NCBI RefSeq assembly: GCF_003112535.1
Contig: NZ_BEWA01000012.1
Location: 1 to 64,000, forward strand
Source: Streptomyces rishiriensis
GTDB lineage: Bacteria > Actinomycetota > Actinomycetes > Streptomycetales > Streptomycetaceae
Length of the DNA: 64,000 nt
Direction of reading: 5' to 3'
In this document: positions 25,900-36,737 of the stretch, piece after piece
How the letters are laid out: each line of letters begins with the position of its first letter
Numbering within the stretch: the first letter of the stretch is position 1
Made by a program: the position numbers and the translations under genes
The notes under the pieces: model-generated
Told to the model about the DNA's origin: nothing
What the model saw: only the letters and a program-made list of their open reading frames with translations
Database searches by the model: none

Positions 25900-27336
25900 T
25901 CAGGAGACGCCCAGCTCCTTGGCGTTGGCCTTCAGGTCCTCGATGCCACCGCACAGGAAGAACGCCTGCTCCGGGAAGTGGTCGTACTCGCCGTCGATGA
26001 TCGCGTTGAACGCGGTGATCGACTCGTCCAGCGGGACGTCCGACCCGTCGACGCCGGTGAACTGCTTGGCGACGTGGGTGTTCTGGGACAGGAAGCGCTC
26101 GACGCGACGGGCACGGTGGACGGTGAGCTTGTCCTCCTCGCCCAGCTCGTCGATGCCGAGGATCGCGATGATGTCCTGAAGGTCCTTGTACTTCTGCAGG
26201 ACCGTCTTGACGCGCATCGCGGTGTTGTAGTGGTCCGCCGCGATGTAGCGGGGGTCCAGGATCCGGGACGTGGAGTCCAGCGGGTCCACGGCCGGGTAGA
26301 TGCCCTTCTCGGAGATCGGACGGGAGAGCACCGTCGTCGCGTCGAGGTGGGCGAAGGTGGTGGCCGGGGCCGGGTCGGTCAGGTCGTCCGCGGGGACGTA
26401 GATCGCCTGCATCGAGGTGATCGAGTGACCACGGGTCGAGGTGATGCGCTCCTGGAGGAGACCCATCTCGTCGGCCAGGTTCGGCTGGTAACCCACCGCG
26501 GAGGGCATACGGCCGAGCAGGGTCGAGACCTCGGAACCGGCCTGGGTGAAGCGGAAGATGTTGTCGATGAAGAACAGCACGTCCTGCTTCTGCACATCGC
26601 GGAAGTACTCCGCCATGGTCAGACCGGCCAGCGCCACGCGCAGACGGGTGCCCGGGGGCTCGTCCATCTGACCGAAGACCAGGGCGGTCTTGTCGATGAC
26701 GCCCGAGTCGGCCATCTCCTCGATGAGGTCGTTGCCCTCACGGGTGCGCTCGCCGACACCGGCGAACACGGAGACACCGTCGTGGTTGTTGGCGACGCGG
26801 TAGATCATCTCCTGGATGAGCACCGTCTTGCCGACGCCGGCACCGCCGAACAGGCCGATCTTTCCACCCTTGACGTACGGGGTGAGAAGGTCGATGACCT
26901 TGACGCCGGTCTCGAACATCTCGGTCTTCGACTCGAGCTCGTCGAAGCGCGGGGCCTTGCGGTGGATGGACCAGCGCTCACCGTCGTAGGTCTCGTCGAC
27001 GTTCAGCACCTCACCGAGGGTGTTGAACACCTTGCCCTTGGTGAAGTCGCCGACCGGGACGGTGATGCCCGTGCCGGTGTCGGTGACCGGGGCCTGGCGG
27101 ACCAGACCGTCGGTGGGCTGCATCGAGATGGTGCGGACCAGGCCGTCACCCAGGTGCTGGGCGACCTCCAGGGTCAGCGTCTTCTTCTCGCCGGCGAGGG
27201 CCGGGTCGGCCACCTCGACGTGAAGGGCGTTGTAGATCTCCGGCATGGCGTCGACGGGGAATTCCACGTCGACGACCGGGCCGATGACCCGGGCGACGCG
27301 GCCCGTGGCAACGGCCGTCTCAACTGTCGTCGTCAT
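25900..27336 (-). CDS. atpD: ATP synthase beta subunit
   Basis: 478-aa catalytic F1 beta chain. P-loop GGAGVGKT, the DELSEED-loop equivalent ILGIDELGEEDKL and the catalytic-site region GERTREGNDL are all present. It forms the alternating hexamer with AtpA. The ATG at 27336 overlaps the atpG stop by one base (TAATG), coupling translation. Full length. Confidence 0.98.
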   Translation of the reverse strand: MTTTVETAVATGRVARVIGPVVDVEFPVDAMPEIYNALHVEVADPALAGEKKTLTLEVAQHLGDGLVRTISMQPTDGLVRQAPVTDTGTGITVPVGDFTKGKVFNTLGEVLNVDETYDGERWSIHRKAPRFDELESKTEMFETGVKVIDLLTPYVKGGKIGLFGGAGVGKTVLIQEMIYRVANNHDGVSVFAGVGERTREGNDLIEEMADSGVIDKTALVFGQMDEPPGTRLRVALAGLTMAEYFRDVQKQDVLFFIDNIFRFTQAGSEVSTLLGRMPSAVGYQPNLADEMGLLQERITSTRGHSITSMQAIYVPADDLTDPAPATTFAHLDATTVLSRPISEKGIYPAVDPLDSTSRILDPRYIAADHYNTAMRVKTVLQKYKDLQDIIAILGIDELGEEDKLTVHRARRVERFLSQNTHVAKQFTGVDGSDVPLDESITAFNAIIDGEYDHFPEQAFFLCGGIEDLKANAKELGVS

Positions 27337-28277
27337 TACCTGTCACTCCCCGCGGTCGCGTCGGCCAGGGCTGCGGAGCCACCGACGATCTCGCTGATTT
27401 CCTGGGTGATTTCGGCCTGGCGGGCCGCGTTGGCAAGGCGGGAGAGCGTCTCGATGAGCTCTCCTGCGTTGTCGGTGGCCGACTTCATAGCGCGCCGCGT
27501 GGCGGCGTGCTTCGAGGCTGCCGACTGGAGAAGCGCGTTGTAGACGCGGCTCTCCACATAGCGCGGCAGCAGGGCGTCGAGGACGTCCTCCGCCGAGGGC
27601 TCGAAGTCGTACAGCGGAAGGATCTCGCCCTTCGGCGCCCCCGCGGCGGTAGCCGCTGATGTCTCGGTCTTCGCGACCTCGTCGAGGCTGAGCGGCAGCA
27701 GACGGTCGCCGAGCGCCGTCTGCGTCATCATCGAGACGAACTCGGTGAAGACGATGTGGAGTTCGTCCACGCCGCCCTCCGCCGTGTCCTTCTCGATGGC
27801 CTCGATCAGCGGACCCGCGACCTTCTTCGCGTCCGCGTAGGTGGGCTCGTCGGTGAAGCCCGACCACGACTCCGCGACCTCGCGCTCGCGGAACTTGTAG
27901 TGGGCCAGACCGCGGCGGCCGACGATGTACGTGTCGACCTCCTTGCCCTCCGCCTCGAGGCGCGCCGTCAGCTGCTCGGCGGCCTTGATCGCGTTGGAGT
28001 TGAAGGCGCCGGCCAGTCCGCGGTCGCTCGTGAGGAGCAGCACCGCGGCACGGGTCGCCGTCTCCGCCTCCGTGGTCAGCGGGTGCTTGGTGTTCGAACC
28101 GGTACCGACCGCCGAGACCGCGCGGGTGAGCTCGGTCGCGTACGGCGCGGAGGCCGCCACCTTGCGCTGCGCCTTGACGACGCGCGAGGCGGCGATCATC
28201 TCCATCGCCTTGGTGATCTTCTTGGTCGCGGTGACGGATCGGATGCGACGCTTGTAGACCCGGAGCTGGGCTCCCAT
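27336..28277 (-). CDS. atpG: ATP synthase gamma subunit
   Basis: 313-aa rotor shaft of F1. Conserved ends: MGAQLRVYKRRIRSVTATKKITKAMEMIAASR and ENAGELIETLS-like DNAGELIETLSRLANAARQAEITQEISEIVGG. The slightly extended middle (TETSAATAAGAPKGE) is common in actinobacteria. 21 bp downstream of atpA. Confidence 0.97.
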   Translation of the reverse strand: MGAQLRVYKRRIRSVTATKKITKAMEMIAASRVVKAQRKVAASAPYATELTRAVSAVGTGSNTKHPLTTEAETATRAAVLLLTSDRGLAGAFNSNAIKAAEQLTARLEAEGKEVDTYIVGRRGLAHYKFREREVAESWSGFTDEPTYADAKKVAGPLIEAIEKDTAEGGVDELHIVFTEFVSMMTQTALGDRLLPLSLDEVAKTETSAATAAGAPKGEILPLYDFEPSAEDVLDALLPRYVESRVYNALLQSAASKHAATRRAMKSATDNAGELIETLSRLANAARQAEITQEISEIVGGSAALADATAGSDR

Positions 28278-28298
28278 GAGTCAGGTCCCTTCCTTACG

Positions 28299-29888
<1,590 letters not shown>

Positions 29889-30022
29889 CTGGGTTCCCTG
29901 CTCTCCTTGTTGGGCCCGAAGTTTCACTTTGGGGGGATGGGGACTCCCCCCTGAAAGAGGTGAATCCTCTGCACGGCCCAACCAGGGCCGCCATCAGTTC
30001 GTACTGCGGTCTTGAGTTGCTG

Positions 30023-30844
30023 CTAGCTCGCCATGCGGCGGGCGGCGTCCTCGATGCGGTCCGCGAGGGAGCCGTTGATCACCTCGTCGCCGACCTGCAC
30101 CCGGATCCCGCCGAGGACCGCGGGGTCCACGTCGAGGTTGAGGTGCATCCTGCGGCCGTAGAGCTTCGCGAGGGCCGCGCCGAGGCGCTGCTTCTGCGGG
30201 TCGCTCAGCGGCACCGCCGAGGTGACGACGGCGACCATGCGGTCGCGGCGCTCCGCGGCGAGCTTGGACAGGGACTCGAGGCCCACTTCCAGGCTACGTC
30301 CACGCGGCGCGGTCACGAGGCGCGTCACCAGTCGCTCGGTGGCCGCGTCGGCCCGGCCCCCGAGCAGACTGCGCAGCAGCTCGCTCTTGGCCGGGACGGT
30401 GGCCTTCCGGTCGGTCAGTGCGGCGCGCAGCTCGGTGTTGGAGGAGACGATCCGCCCGAAGCGGAACAGCTCGTCCTCGACGTCGTCGAGCGTGCCGGCC
30501 TTCTGCGCGGCGGTGAGGTCGGCGATGTTCGCCAGCTCCTCCAGCGCGTCCACCAGGTCGCGGGACTGCGACCAGCGGGAGCGCACCGTGCCGGCCACCA
30601 GATCGGCGGTGGGACCGCTGATCTGGCTGCCGAGCAGGCGCTGGACCAGCTCGGCCTTGCGGTCGGCGGCCTGCGCCGGGTCGGTGAGGACCCGACGCAG
30701 CGAGATCTCGCTGTGGAGCAGCGCCGTGACGGACGCCAGCTCCTGCGCGAGCAGCGCCGCGTCCACGGACGTGGAGTCCGTCAGCGCGTCGAGACGCTCA
30801 CGGGCTGCTGCGAATGCCTCGCGGCTCGCTCCGTGTGCGGTCAT
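30023..30844 (-). CDS. atpH: ATP synthase delta subunit
   Basis: 273-aa OSCP-type delta subunit linking F1 to the peripheral stalk. The conserved C-terminal segment VTSAVPLSDPQKQRLGAALAKLYG...LDVDPAVLGGIRVQVGDEVINGSLADRIEDA is clear. It is longer than enterobacterial delta (~177 aa), as usual in actinobacteria. ATGA overlap with atpF. Confidence 0.96.
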   Translation of the reverse strand: MTAHGASREAFAAARERLDALTDSTSVDAALLAQELASVTALLHSEISLRRVLTDPAQAADRKAELVQRLLGSQISGPTADLVAGTVRSRWSQSRDLVDALEELANIADLTAAQKAGTLDDVEDELFRFGRIVSSNTELRAALTDRKATVPAKSELLRSLLGGRADAATERLVTRLVTAPRGRSLEVGLESLSKLAAERRDRMVAVVTSAVPLSDPQKQRLGAALAKLYGRRMHLNLDVDPAVLGGIRVQVGDEVINGSLADRIEDAARRMAS

Positions 30845-31392
30845 CGAGACGCCTCGGCCTTCTCCTCGAGCTCGTCGAGGAAGCGGTCGATGACGCGGCT
30901 CTGCCGGGCGTGGTCCTCGAGGGACTCGCCGACGAGCTTGCCGGCCAGTTCGGTGGCGAGCTTGCCGACGTCCTGACGCAGCGCGGACGCGGCGGCCTTG
31001 CGGTCGGCCTCGATCTGGCTGTGTCCGGCGGCGACGATCTCCTCGCGCTGACGCTGGCCTTCCGCGCGCATCTCGGTGATGAGCGCGGCGCCCTGCTCCT
31101 GCGCCTCCTGGCGCAGTCGCGCGGCCTCGTGACGGGCCTCGGCGAGCTGTGCCTTGTACTGCTCCAGAACGCTCTGGGCCTCCGTGCGAGCAATCTCGGC
31201 CTGTTCGATCCCGCCCTCGATGGCGTCGCGACGCTCTTCCAGAACCTTGTTGATGTTCGGAAGGAGCTTCTTGCCCAGGACGAAGAACACGATCGCGAAC
31301 GCGATCAGACCGATGACGAGCTCGGGGACCTCGGGAATCAGAGGATTCTGGGCCTCCTCCGCAGCCGCGAGTTGCAGCAAGGGCGAGATCAC
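30841..31392 (-). CDS. atpF: ATP synthase b subunit
   Basis: 183-aa peripheral-stalk subunit with one N-terminal membrane helix (ELVIGLIAFAIVFFVLGKKLLP) and a long charged alpha-helical stalk. The GTG at 31392 has GGAAGGA at 6-7 nt. The stop overlaps the atpH start by ATGA. Confidence 0.96.
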   Translation of the reverse strand: MISPLLQLAAAEEAQNPLIPEVPELVIGLIAFAIVFFVLGKKLLPNINKVLEERRDAIEGGIEQAEIARTEAQSVLEQYKAQLAEARHEAARLRQEAQEQGAALITEMRAEGQRQREEIVAAGHSQIEADRKAAASALRQDVGKLATELAGKLVGESLEDHARQSRVIDRFLDELEEKAEASR

Positions 31393-31435
31393 ATCAGTTC
31401 CTTCCGTGGAATTCTCTCGTCAGCGCAGACGCGGA

Positions 31436-31681
31436 TCAGGTGCTCGGGTAGACGAAGCCCATGACCAGGCCGATCAGGGCGAGCGCCTCACAGAGCACGA
31501 AGCCGAGGATCTGGTTCTGACGGATCAGGCCGGCGGCCTCGGGCTGGCGGGCCAGCGCCTGGGTGCCGTTACCGAAGATGATGCCAACGCCGACGCCGGG
31601 ACCGATGGCCGCGAGACCGTAGCCGATTGCAGCGAGGTTGCCCTTGATCTGGACCGCGGCGAGGGTGTCGAGAGCGGACAT
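31436..31681 (-). CDS. atpE: ATP synthase c subunit
   Basis: 81-aa proteolipid with two membrane helices. The polar loop is ARQP (44-47), and the ion-binding carboxylate is E65 in FVLCEALALIGLVMGFVY, with no extra Na+-type ligands obvious, so a proton ring is likely. The conserved glycine-rich helix GYGLAAIGPGVGVGIIFGNG is intact. Confidence 0.97.
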   Translation of the reverse strand: MSALDTLAAVQIKGNLAAIGYGLAAIGPGVGVGIIFGNGTQALARQPEAAGLIRQNQILGFVLCEALALIGLVMGFVYPST

Positions 31682-31756
31682 GCCGTAACTTCCTTCTCTT
31701 TACACAGGCCGGTGGGGGTTGGCCACCGGAAGTTCTGGGGTGGGTGGTGCGGGTGC

Positions 31757-32566
31757 TCAGTGGTGCTCGGCGAGCGCGCCCTGGATGTAGCTGCAGGACA
31801 GGAGGATGAAGACGTAGGCCTGGAGAGCCTGGATGAACAGCTCGAAGACCGTCATCACGAGGACCATCAGGAACGAGACCGCCGAGTAGGCGATGCCGAT
31901 GCCGTTGAGCAGGTACCAGGTTCCGATGGTGAAGATCAGGATCAGAACGTGGCCGGCGAACATGTTCGCGAAGAGTCGGACGGCGTGGGTGAACGGCCGG
32001 ATGAACACGTTCGACAGGAACTCGAAGAACATGACCATCGGGAACACCGGGCCGAGCGAACGGTCGTAGCCGGTGATGTTCTTGAAGCCGCCGACGAAGC
32101 CGTGCCGCTTGAACGTGATGCTCATCCACAGGACGTAGACCAGAGCGGCGAGACCGGCCGGGAAGGCGATCACGGCGGTGGCCGGGAACTGGGCGATCGG
32201 GATGATCGACCACAGGTTCATGATCCAGATGAAGAAGAACAACGCGAACATCAGCGGGACGTACTTCTCGCCCTCGCGCTTGCCGATCGTCTCGTAGACG
32301 ACGCCTCGGCGCACGAAGTCGTAGCCGGCCTCGCCGACCATCTGGAGCTTGCCGGGAATCAGCTTCGGCTTGTTGAAGGCCGCCCAGAAGAACCCGATGA
32401 CGACGACGGTGCTCACCAGCGAGAGCAGCATCGGCTTGTTGAACTCGATGCCGCCGACGGTGAAGAGCGGCTCGAACATGAACGAGTGCAGGCCGGGGGT
32501 CGGGAAACCGCACCCGTCGAAAATATGACAGTCGGTCTCGAAGGCGAGCGTCTTGGCGTTACTCAC
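31757..32566 (-). CDS. atpB: ATP synthase a subunit
   Basis: 269-aa Fo stator subunit with five to six membrane helices. The essential Arg is in RPFTHAVRLFANMFAGH. A GTG at 32566 (MSNAKTLAFETDCHIFDGCG) is chosen: AAGGAG is 6 nt upstream. A further 12 codons are open upstream. Confidence 0.96.
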   Translation of the reverse strand: MSNAKTLAFETDCHIFDGCGFPTPGLHSFMFEPLFTVGGIEFNKPMLLSLVSTVVVIGFFWAAFNKPKLIPGKLQMVGEAGYDFVRRGVVYETIGKREGEKYVPLMFALFFFIWIMNLWSIIPIAQFPATAVIAFPAGLAALVYVLWMSITFKRHGFVGGFKNITGYDRSLGPVFPMVMFFEFLSNVFIRPFTHAVRLFANMFAGHVLILIFTIGTWYLLNGIGIAYSAVSFLMVLVMTVFELFIQALQAYVFILLSCSYIQGALAEHH

Positions 32567-32788
32567 CGCGAGCTCCTTCAGCGTGGCGCATGGGTACGGC
32601 AACCTCGATGTGTCGGCGCGGCCTGCGACCGCGGGACGGCACTGGACTGGACTTGCGGATAAGGGGGCGGCGACTGGGCTCCGAACCGTGAGACGTCACA
32701 GGCACGCTTGCCGCCCGCGCCAGCTCTGCCGCAGTTGTGGCGAGACCATAGCAAAAGAGCGGAAGGCCCTTTACACCGGCCCTACAGG

Positions 32789-33202
32789 TCACGACGACGT
32801 CCGGGCGGAGTCCGGCTCGACGTAGAGAATCTTGGCCTTCATGTGCGAACGCACCTGAGCCGCGATCCACACGAGGGTGGCGGCGAGCAGTGTGAACGCG
32901 AAGCATTTCGGATCGAAGACCGAGGTCCCCTTGAAAGTGATCAGGACGATCATCAGCAACAGGATCTGCGTGGTGTAGAGCAACAGCCCCATCATCTGGA
33001 ACAGATGAGGGAACTGGCGCGCGGTGCGCAACAACACCACCAGTCCGCCCCCCATGAACAGCAGGACGAGCAGGGTGCCGAGGACGGCGCCGAGCGCTCC
33101 CTTGCCGCCGGCGACGGCGGCGCTCACCGCGACTCCCGCCACACCCGCGACAGCGGTGGGCAGGGCACAGTGCAGGAGCGTTCGTACGTCGTTGGACTGC
33201 AT
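32789..33202 (-). CDS. atpI: AtpI-like ATP synthase operon membrane protein
   Basis: 137 aa with four predicted membrane spans (ALGAVLGTLLVLLFMGGGLVVLL, MMGLLLYTTQILLLMIVLITF and two more). It is the first gene of the operon, in the place of AtpI, which assists c-ring assembly in other bacteria. Sequence identity to AtpI is not strong by eye, so the name rests on position, size and topology. Confidence 0.85.
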   Translation of the reverse strand: MQSNDVRTLLHCALPTAVAGVAGVAVSAAVAGGKGALGAVLGTLLVLLFMGGGLVVLLRTARQFPHLFQMMGLLLYTTQILLLMIVLITFKGTSVFDPKCFAFTLLAATLVWIAAQVRSHMKAKILYVEPDSARTSS

Positions 33203-33681
33203 GGCGGCAACTCCGCAATCAAGGGGGGCAGGGTGTCGTCATGGACGAGCGTAGTCCCGGTCCGAGGGGCGACAGACCTCACGCCGCCTCGCTCCGACGG
33301 ACCGTCATGGTGCGGTCCGTCAGCTCTGTCCGGGGGTACTCGTGAACCGTATCACAAACTATTTGATGAGGTCTTTACCTACTAGGTGTGCCCACTGTCA
33401 CACATGAGAGTGACAGTGCGCGTCTGTGCGGAATCGCGGGGAGCTTGTCTGGTATTGGGAGCGTTTGACCGCCCGCATTTGCCCCACGACTTGGCAATGC
33501 TCTAGTCAGATTCTTACCTTGTCGGGAGTGAGTGAGAAGGCGGGACGGCGGTCGCATCCGCCCCACCGTCATCACTGAACACCCCTCGTTCCGGGAGGGA
33601 AAAAGCCGCTCCGCGCCCGTACGCGGCCCGCGCACGCGCCCCGGGCCCGGCGCGCGCACACGCCGGCCCGCTCGCGCCGCC
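33203..33681. other. Upstream region of the atp operon
   Basis: A 479-bp gap between atpI and the transferase gene, both on the minus strand. AT-richer DNA at 33340-33390 probably holds the atp promoter; TACGGT on the minus strand near 33345-33350 is a possible -10, but no good -35 was found. A 9-bp perfect inverted repeat CACTGTCAC/GTGACAGTG (33393-33401 with 33410-33418) sits just upstream of that AT-rich stretch and may be an operator. No gene supported. Confidence 0.5.
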
Positions 33682-35040
33682 TCACGCCCGCTCGCGCTCC
33701 TGCGTCCGCACCCGCGCGGTCCGCTCCGACAGGGCGGTACTGCCGTTCAGCTTGCGGTGAGGGCCCGGTTCGCGGGCCGGGACCGTCTCCGCCGTCCGCT
33801 CGGCCGGGGCCGCTCCCACGGCGACCGGTCCGGCGGCGGCCGCCGCCACGGCCCCGCTCCGCGCCTGCTCCCGCCGCCGCCGGTAGCGGGGCGGGACGAA
33901 GGCCTCGGCCCAGCGCGGCGTGCGCGGCGTGAAGCGCGGCAGCAGAAGCAGTGCGAGGCCGACCGCGCTGAGCGCCACGACACCGAGGACGATCCACATG
34001 GAGGCCGAGTTGACCGAGTAGGCCAGCGCGCCGAACGCGATCAGCGCCGACCAGAAGTACATGATCAGCACCGCGCGGCTGTGCGAGTGGCCGATCTCCA
34101 GCAGGCGGTGGTGCAGATGCCCGCGGTCCGCCGCGAACGGCGACTGACCGCGCCAGGTGCGGCGCACGATCGCCAGGACGAGGTCGGCGGCCGGGATCGC
34201 GATGATCGTCAGCGGCATCACCAGCGGGATGTAGACCGGCACCATCTGGTGGACGGCGTTGCGCTCGGACCCGGAGAACAGCTTCATGACGTCGGGGTCG
34301 ACCTGGCCCGTGATGGAGATCGCGCCGGCGGCCAGCACCAGCCCGATCAGCATCGAGCCCGAGTCGCCCATGAAGATCCGCGCCGGGTGCATGTTGTGGG
34401 GCAGGAAGCCCAGGCACATGCCCATCAGGATCGCCGCGAACAGCGTCGCCGGGGCGGCGGCCTCGATGCCGTACGAGTACCAGATGCGGTAGGCGTACAT
34501 GAAGAACGCGGCCGCCGCGATGCACACCATGCCGGCGGCGAGGCCGTCGAGGCCGTCCACGAAGTTCACCGCGTTGATGGTGATGACGACCAGCGCCACC
34601 GTCAGCAGGGTGCCCTGCCACTGGGTGAGCGCGACCGTGCCGACGAGCGGGATGGGCAGCCACAGGATCGTCAGACCCTGCATGACCATGACGCCGGCGG
34701 CGATCATCTGGCCGCCCAGCTTGATCAGCGCGTCGATCTCGAACTTGTCGTCCAGGACGCCGATCAGCCAGATCAGCGCCGCGCCCGAAAGCAGGGCGCG
34801 CGGCTCGTTCGACTTCTCGAAGACCTCGTTGAGGTTGGTGAGGTGGTCGGCGACCAGCAGACCGGCGCACAGACCGAAGAACATGGCGATCCCGCCGAGC
34901 CGCGGAGTGGGTTCCCGGTGCACGTCACGGGCCCTGATCTCCGGCATCGCTCCGGCCACGATCGCGAACTTGCGTACCGGCCCGGTCAGCAGATACGTCA
35001 CCGCGGCCGTGATGCAGAGCGTCAGCAGGTATTCACGCAC
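33682..35040 (-). CDS. Polyprenyl-phosphate sugar-1-phosphate transferase (WecA/TagO/MraY family)
   Basis: About 452 aa, with eleven predicted spans. Diagnostic cytoplasmic loops are TPRLGGIAMF, the DDxx(D/N) motif LIGVLDDKFEIDALIK, NAVNFVDGLDGLAAG, MGDSGSMLIG and the HIHH-like RGHLHHRLLEIGHSH. It transfers a sugar-1-P to a lipid carrier for cell-wall glycopolymers; the GlcNAc preference is inferred. The Arg/Ala-rich C-terminal ~70 residues are cytoplasmic. The start is uncertain: GTG 35040 (MREYLLTL) or the GTG four codons further upstream. Confidence 0.9.
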   Translation of the reverse strand: MREYLLTLCITAAVTYLLTGPVRKFAIVAGAMPEIRARDVHREPTPRLGGIAMFFGLCAGLLVADHLTNLNEVFEKSNEPRALLSGAALIWLIGVLDDKFEIDALIKLGGQMIAAGVMVMQGLTILWLPIPLVGTVALTQWQGTLLTVALVVITINAVNFVDGLDGLAAGMVCIAAAAFFMYAYRIWYSYGIEAAAPATLFAAILMGMCLGFLPHNMHPARIFMGDSGSMLIGLVLAAGAISITGQVDPDVMKLFSGSERNAVHQMVPVYIPLVMPLTIIAIPAADLVLAIVRRTWRGQSPFAADRGHLHHRLLEIGHSHSRAVLIMYFWSALIAFGALAYSVNSASMWIVLGVVALSAVGLALLLLPRFTPRTPRWAEAFVPPRYRRRREQARSGAVAAAAAGPVAVGAAPAERTAETVPAREPGPHRKLNGSTALSERTARVRTQERERA

Positions 35041-35213
35041 GGGCTTCCCCACAGGTCTCGCTGGCCATCTCAGTCCCACACCCTAGCGATCGTCTACCGC
35101 ACGGCGCATATGTGTGAGGACTGCCGGGTAGTGACGATGGTTTCACGTGAGGCTGTGGGCCGGGGCGCACGGGGGTGTGCGAGAGGGTGCGTACGGGGCG
35201 CGCCTGCCCCGGT

Positions 35214-36452
35214 TCAGTCCGGATACGGCGGAAACGCGCGGGTGAGATCGCGCACCTCCTCGCGGGCCCTCTTGCCCTCGACCTCTCCCCGCAGCACCCC
35301 CGCCAGCAGCGCCGCGATCCGCCTCGTCTCCTGCTCTCCCATGCCCTGCGTGGTCAGCGCGGCGGTGCCCAGGCGCAGGCCGCGGGCGTGCGCGTGCGGC
35401 AGGGCGCAGCAGTCCAGCACCATCCCGGCGGCCGCGAGCAGCCCCCGCGCGCCGCGGCCGTCGACGCCGAGCGGGGCGGGATCGGCCGTGATGAGGTGGG
35501 TGTCGGTCCCGCCGGTCGTGACGTTCAGCCCTTCACTCTCCAGAGCGGCGGCGAGAACCCTCGCATTGGCGACCACCTGATGGGCGTACACGCCGAACGC
35601 CGGCGTCGCCGCCTCGCCGAACGCGACCGCCTTCGCGGCGATGGTGTGCATCTGCGCGCCGCCCTGCGTGAACGGGAACACGGCCCGGTCCACCCGTTCG
35701 GCCAGGTCGCCGCCGCAGAGGAGCATCCCGCCGCGGGGCCCGCGCAGCACCTTGTGCGTCGTGGCGCAGACGATGTCGGCGTACGGCACCGGACTGGGCG
35801 CCGCTCCCCCGGCGACGAGACCGATGGGGTGGGCGGCGTCGGCGATGAGGTAGGCGCCGACCTCGTCGGCCACCTCGCGGAAGAAGGCGTAGTCGATGTG
35901 GCGGGGGTAGGCGATGGACCCGCACACGATGGCCTTGGGCCGGTGGCCGCGGGCCAGCGTCCGGACCTGCTCGTGGTCGATGAGGCCGGTCTCCGCGTCC
36001 ACCCCGTAGGGGACGAAGTCGAACCAGCGTCCGGAGAAGTTGGCGGGCGAACCGTGGGTGAGATGCCCGCCGTACGGCAGCCCGAGCGCGAGGACGGTGT
36101 CGCCGGGCCGCAGCAGCGCCGCGTAGGCGGCCAGCACGGCCGAGGACCCCGAGTGGGCCTGGACGTTGGCGTGTTCGGCCCCGAACAGTTCCTTGGCGCG
36201 GTCCACGGCGATGCGCTCGGCGACGTCGACGATCTCGCAGCCGCCGTGGTGGCGGGCCCCCGGATACCCCTCCGCGTACTTGTTGGCGAGCGGTGAGCCC
36301 AGCGCGGCCAGCACGGCGGGCGAGGTGAAGTTCTCGGCGGCGACCAGCTGCAGCGTCGTCGCCTGCCGCTCCCTTTCCCCGAGCAGGATCTCGGCCAGCT
36401 CGGGGTCCTGCCGGCGCAGGACGTCGGCCTCGGGGACATGGGTGACCGACAT
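35214..36452 (-). CDS. Serine hydroxymethyltransferase-family protein (GlyA paralog)
   Basis: 412-aa fold-type I PLP enzyme. The GlyA hallmarks are LVAAENFTSPAVL, YAEGYPGARHHGGCEIVD, the PLP-lysine segment TTHKVLRGPRGG (K234) and QGGAQMHTIAAKAVAF. Reaction: serine plus tetrahydrofolate to glycine plus methylene-THF. ATG 36452 has GGAG 6 nt upstream. Streptomyces often carry two GlyA homologs, and this one is divergent. Substrate specificity, possibly a non-serine amino acid, is uncertain. Confidence 0.88.
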   Translation of the reverse strand: MSVTHVPEADVLRRQDPELAEILLGERERQATTLQLVAAENFTSPAVLAALGSPLANKYAEGYPGARHHGGCEIVDVAERIAVDRAKELFGAEHANVQAHSGSSAVLAAYAALLRPGDTVLALGLPYGGHLTHGSPANFSGRWFDFVPYGVDAETGLIDHEQVRTLARGHRPKAIVCGSIAYPRHIDYAFFREVADEVGAYLIADAAHPIGLVAGGAAPSPVPYADIVCATTHKVLRGPRGGMLLCGGDLAERVDRAVFPFTQGGAQMHTIAAKAVAFGEAATPAFGVYAHQVVANARVLAAALESEGLNVTTGGTDTHLITADPAPLGVDGRGARGLLAAAGMVLDCCALPHAHARGLRLGTAALTTQGMGEQETRRIAALLAGVLRGEVEGKRAREEVRDLTRAFPPYPD

Positions 36453-36703
36453 GATGCGCTCCGGGGCGTCGACGGTGACGTACGTCCAATGTAGGCCCGG
36501 CACAGGCCCCGCGCGCGGCCTCCACACCCTTCCGGGCGCATGCCTACGGGACCCGGCACCCGCCGGACGCCCGGCGAACGGCCAACGGCCCGCAGCCGAC
36601 GGCACCCGGTGCCACCGCGGTGACCCGGGCCCGACCCGCCCGGAGCCCCGGTGCGGCGGCCACGGCGGGCTCCGCCGACCGAGCCGGGCCATCGCGCACG
36701 CCG

Positions 36704-36737
36704 GAGGGCTCCTTCGGGTCGAGGGCTCCTTCGGGTC
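36704..36737. repeat. 17-bp tandem duplication touching a stop codon
   Basis: Two exact copies of GAGGGCTCCTTCGGGTC; the second overlaps the first two bases of the phosphatase-like gene's stop codon (36736-36738, minus strand). Confidence 0.8.
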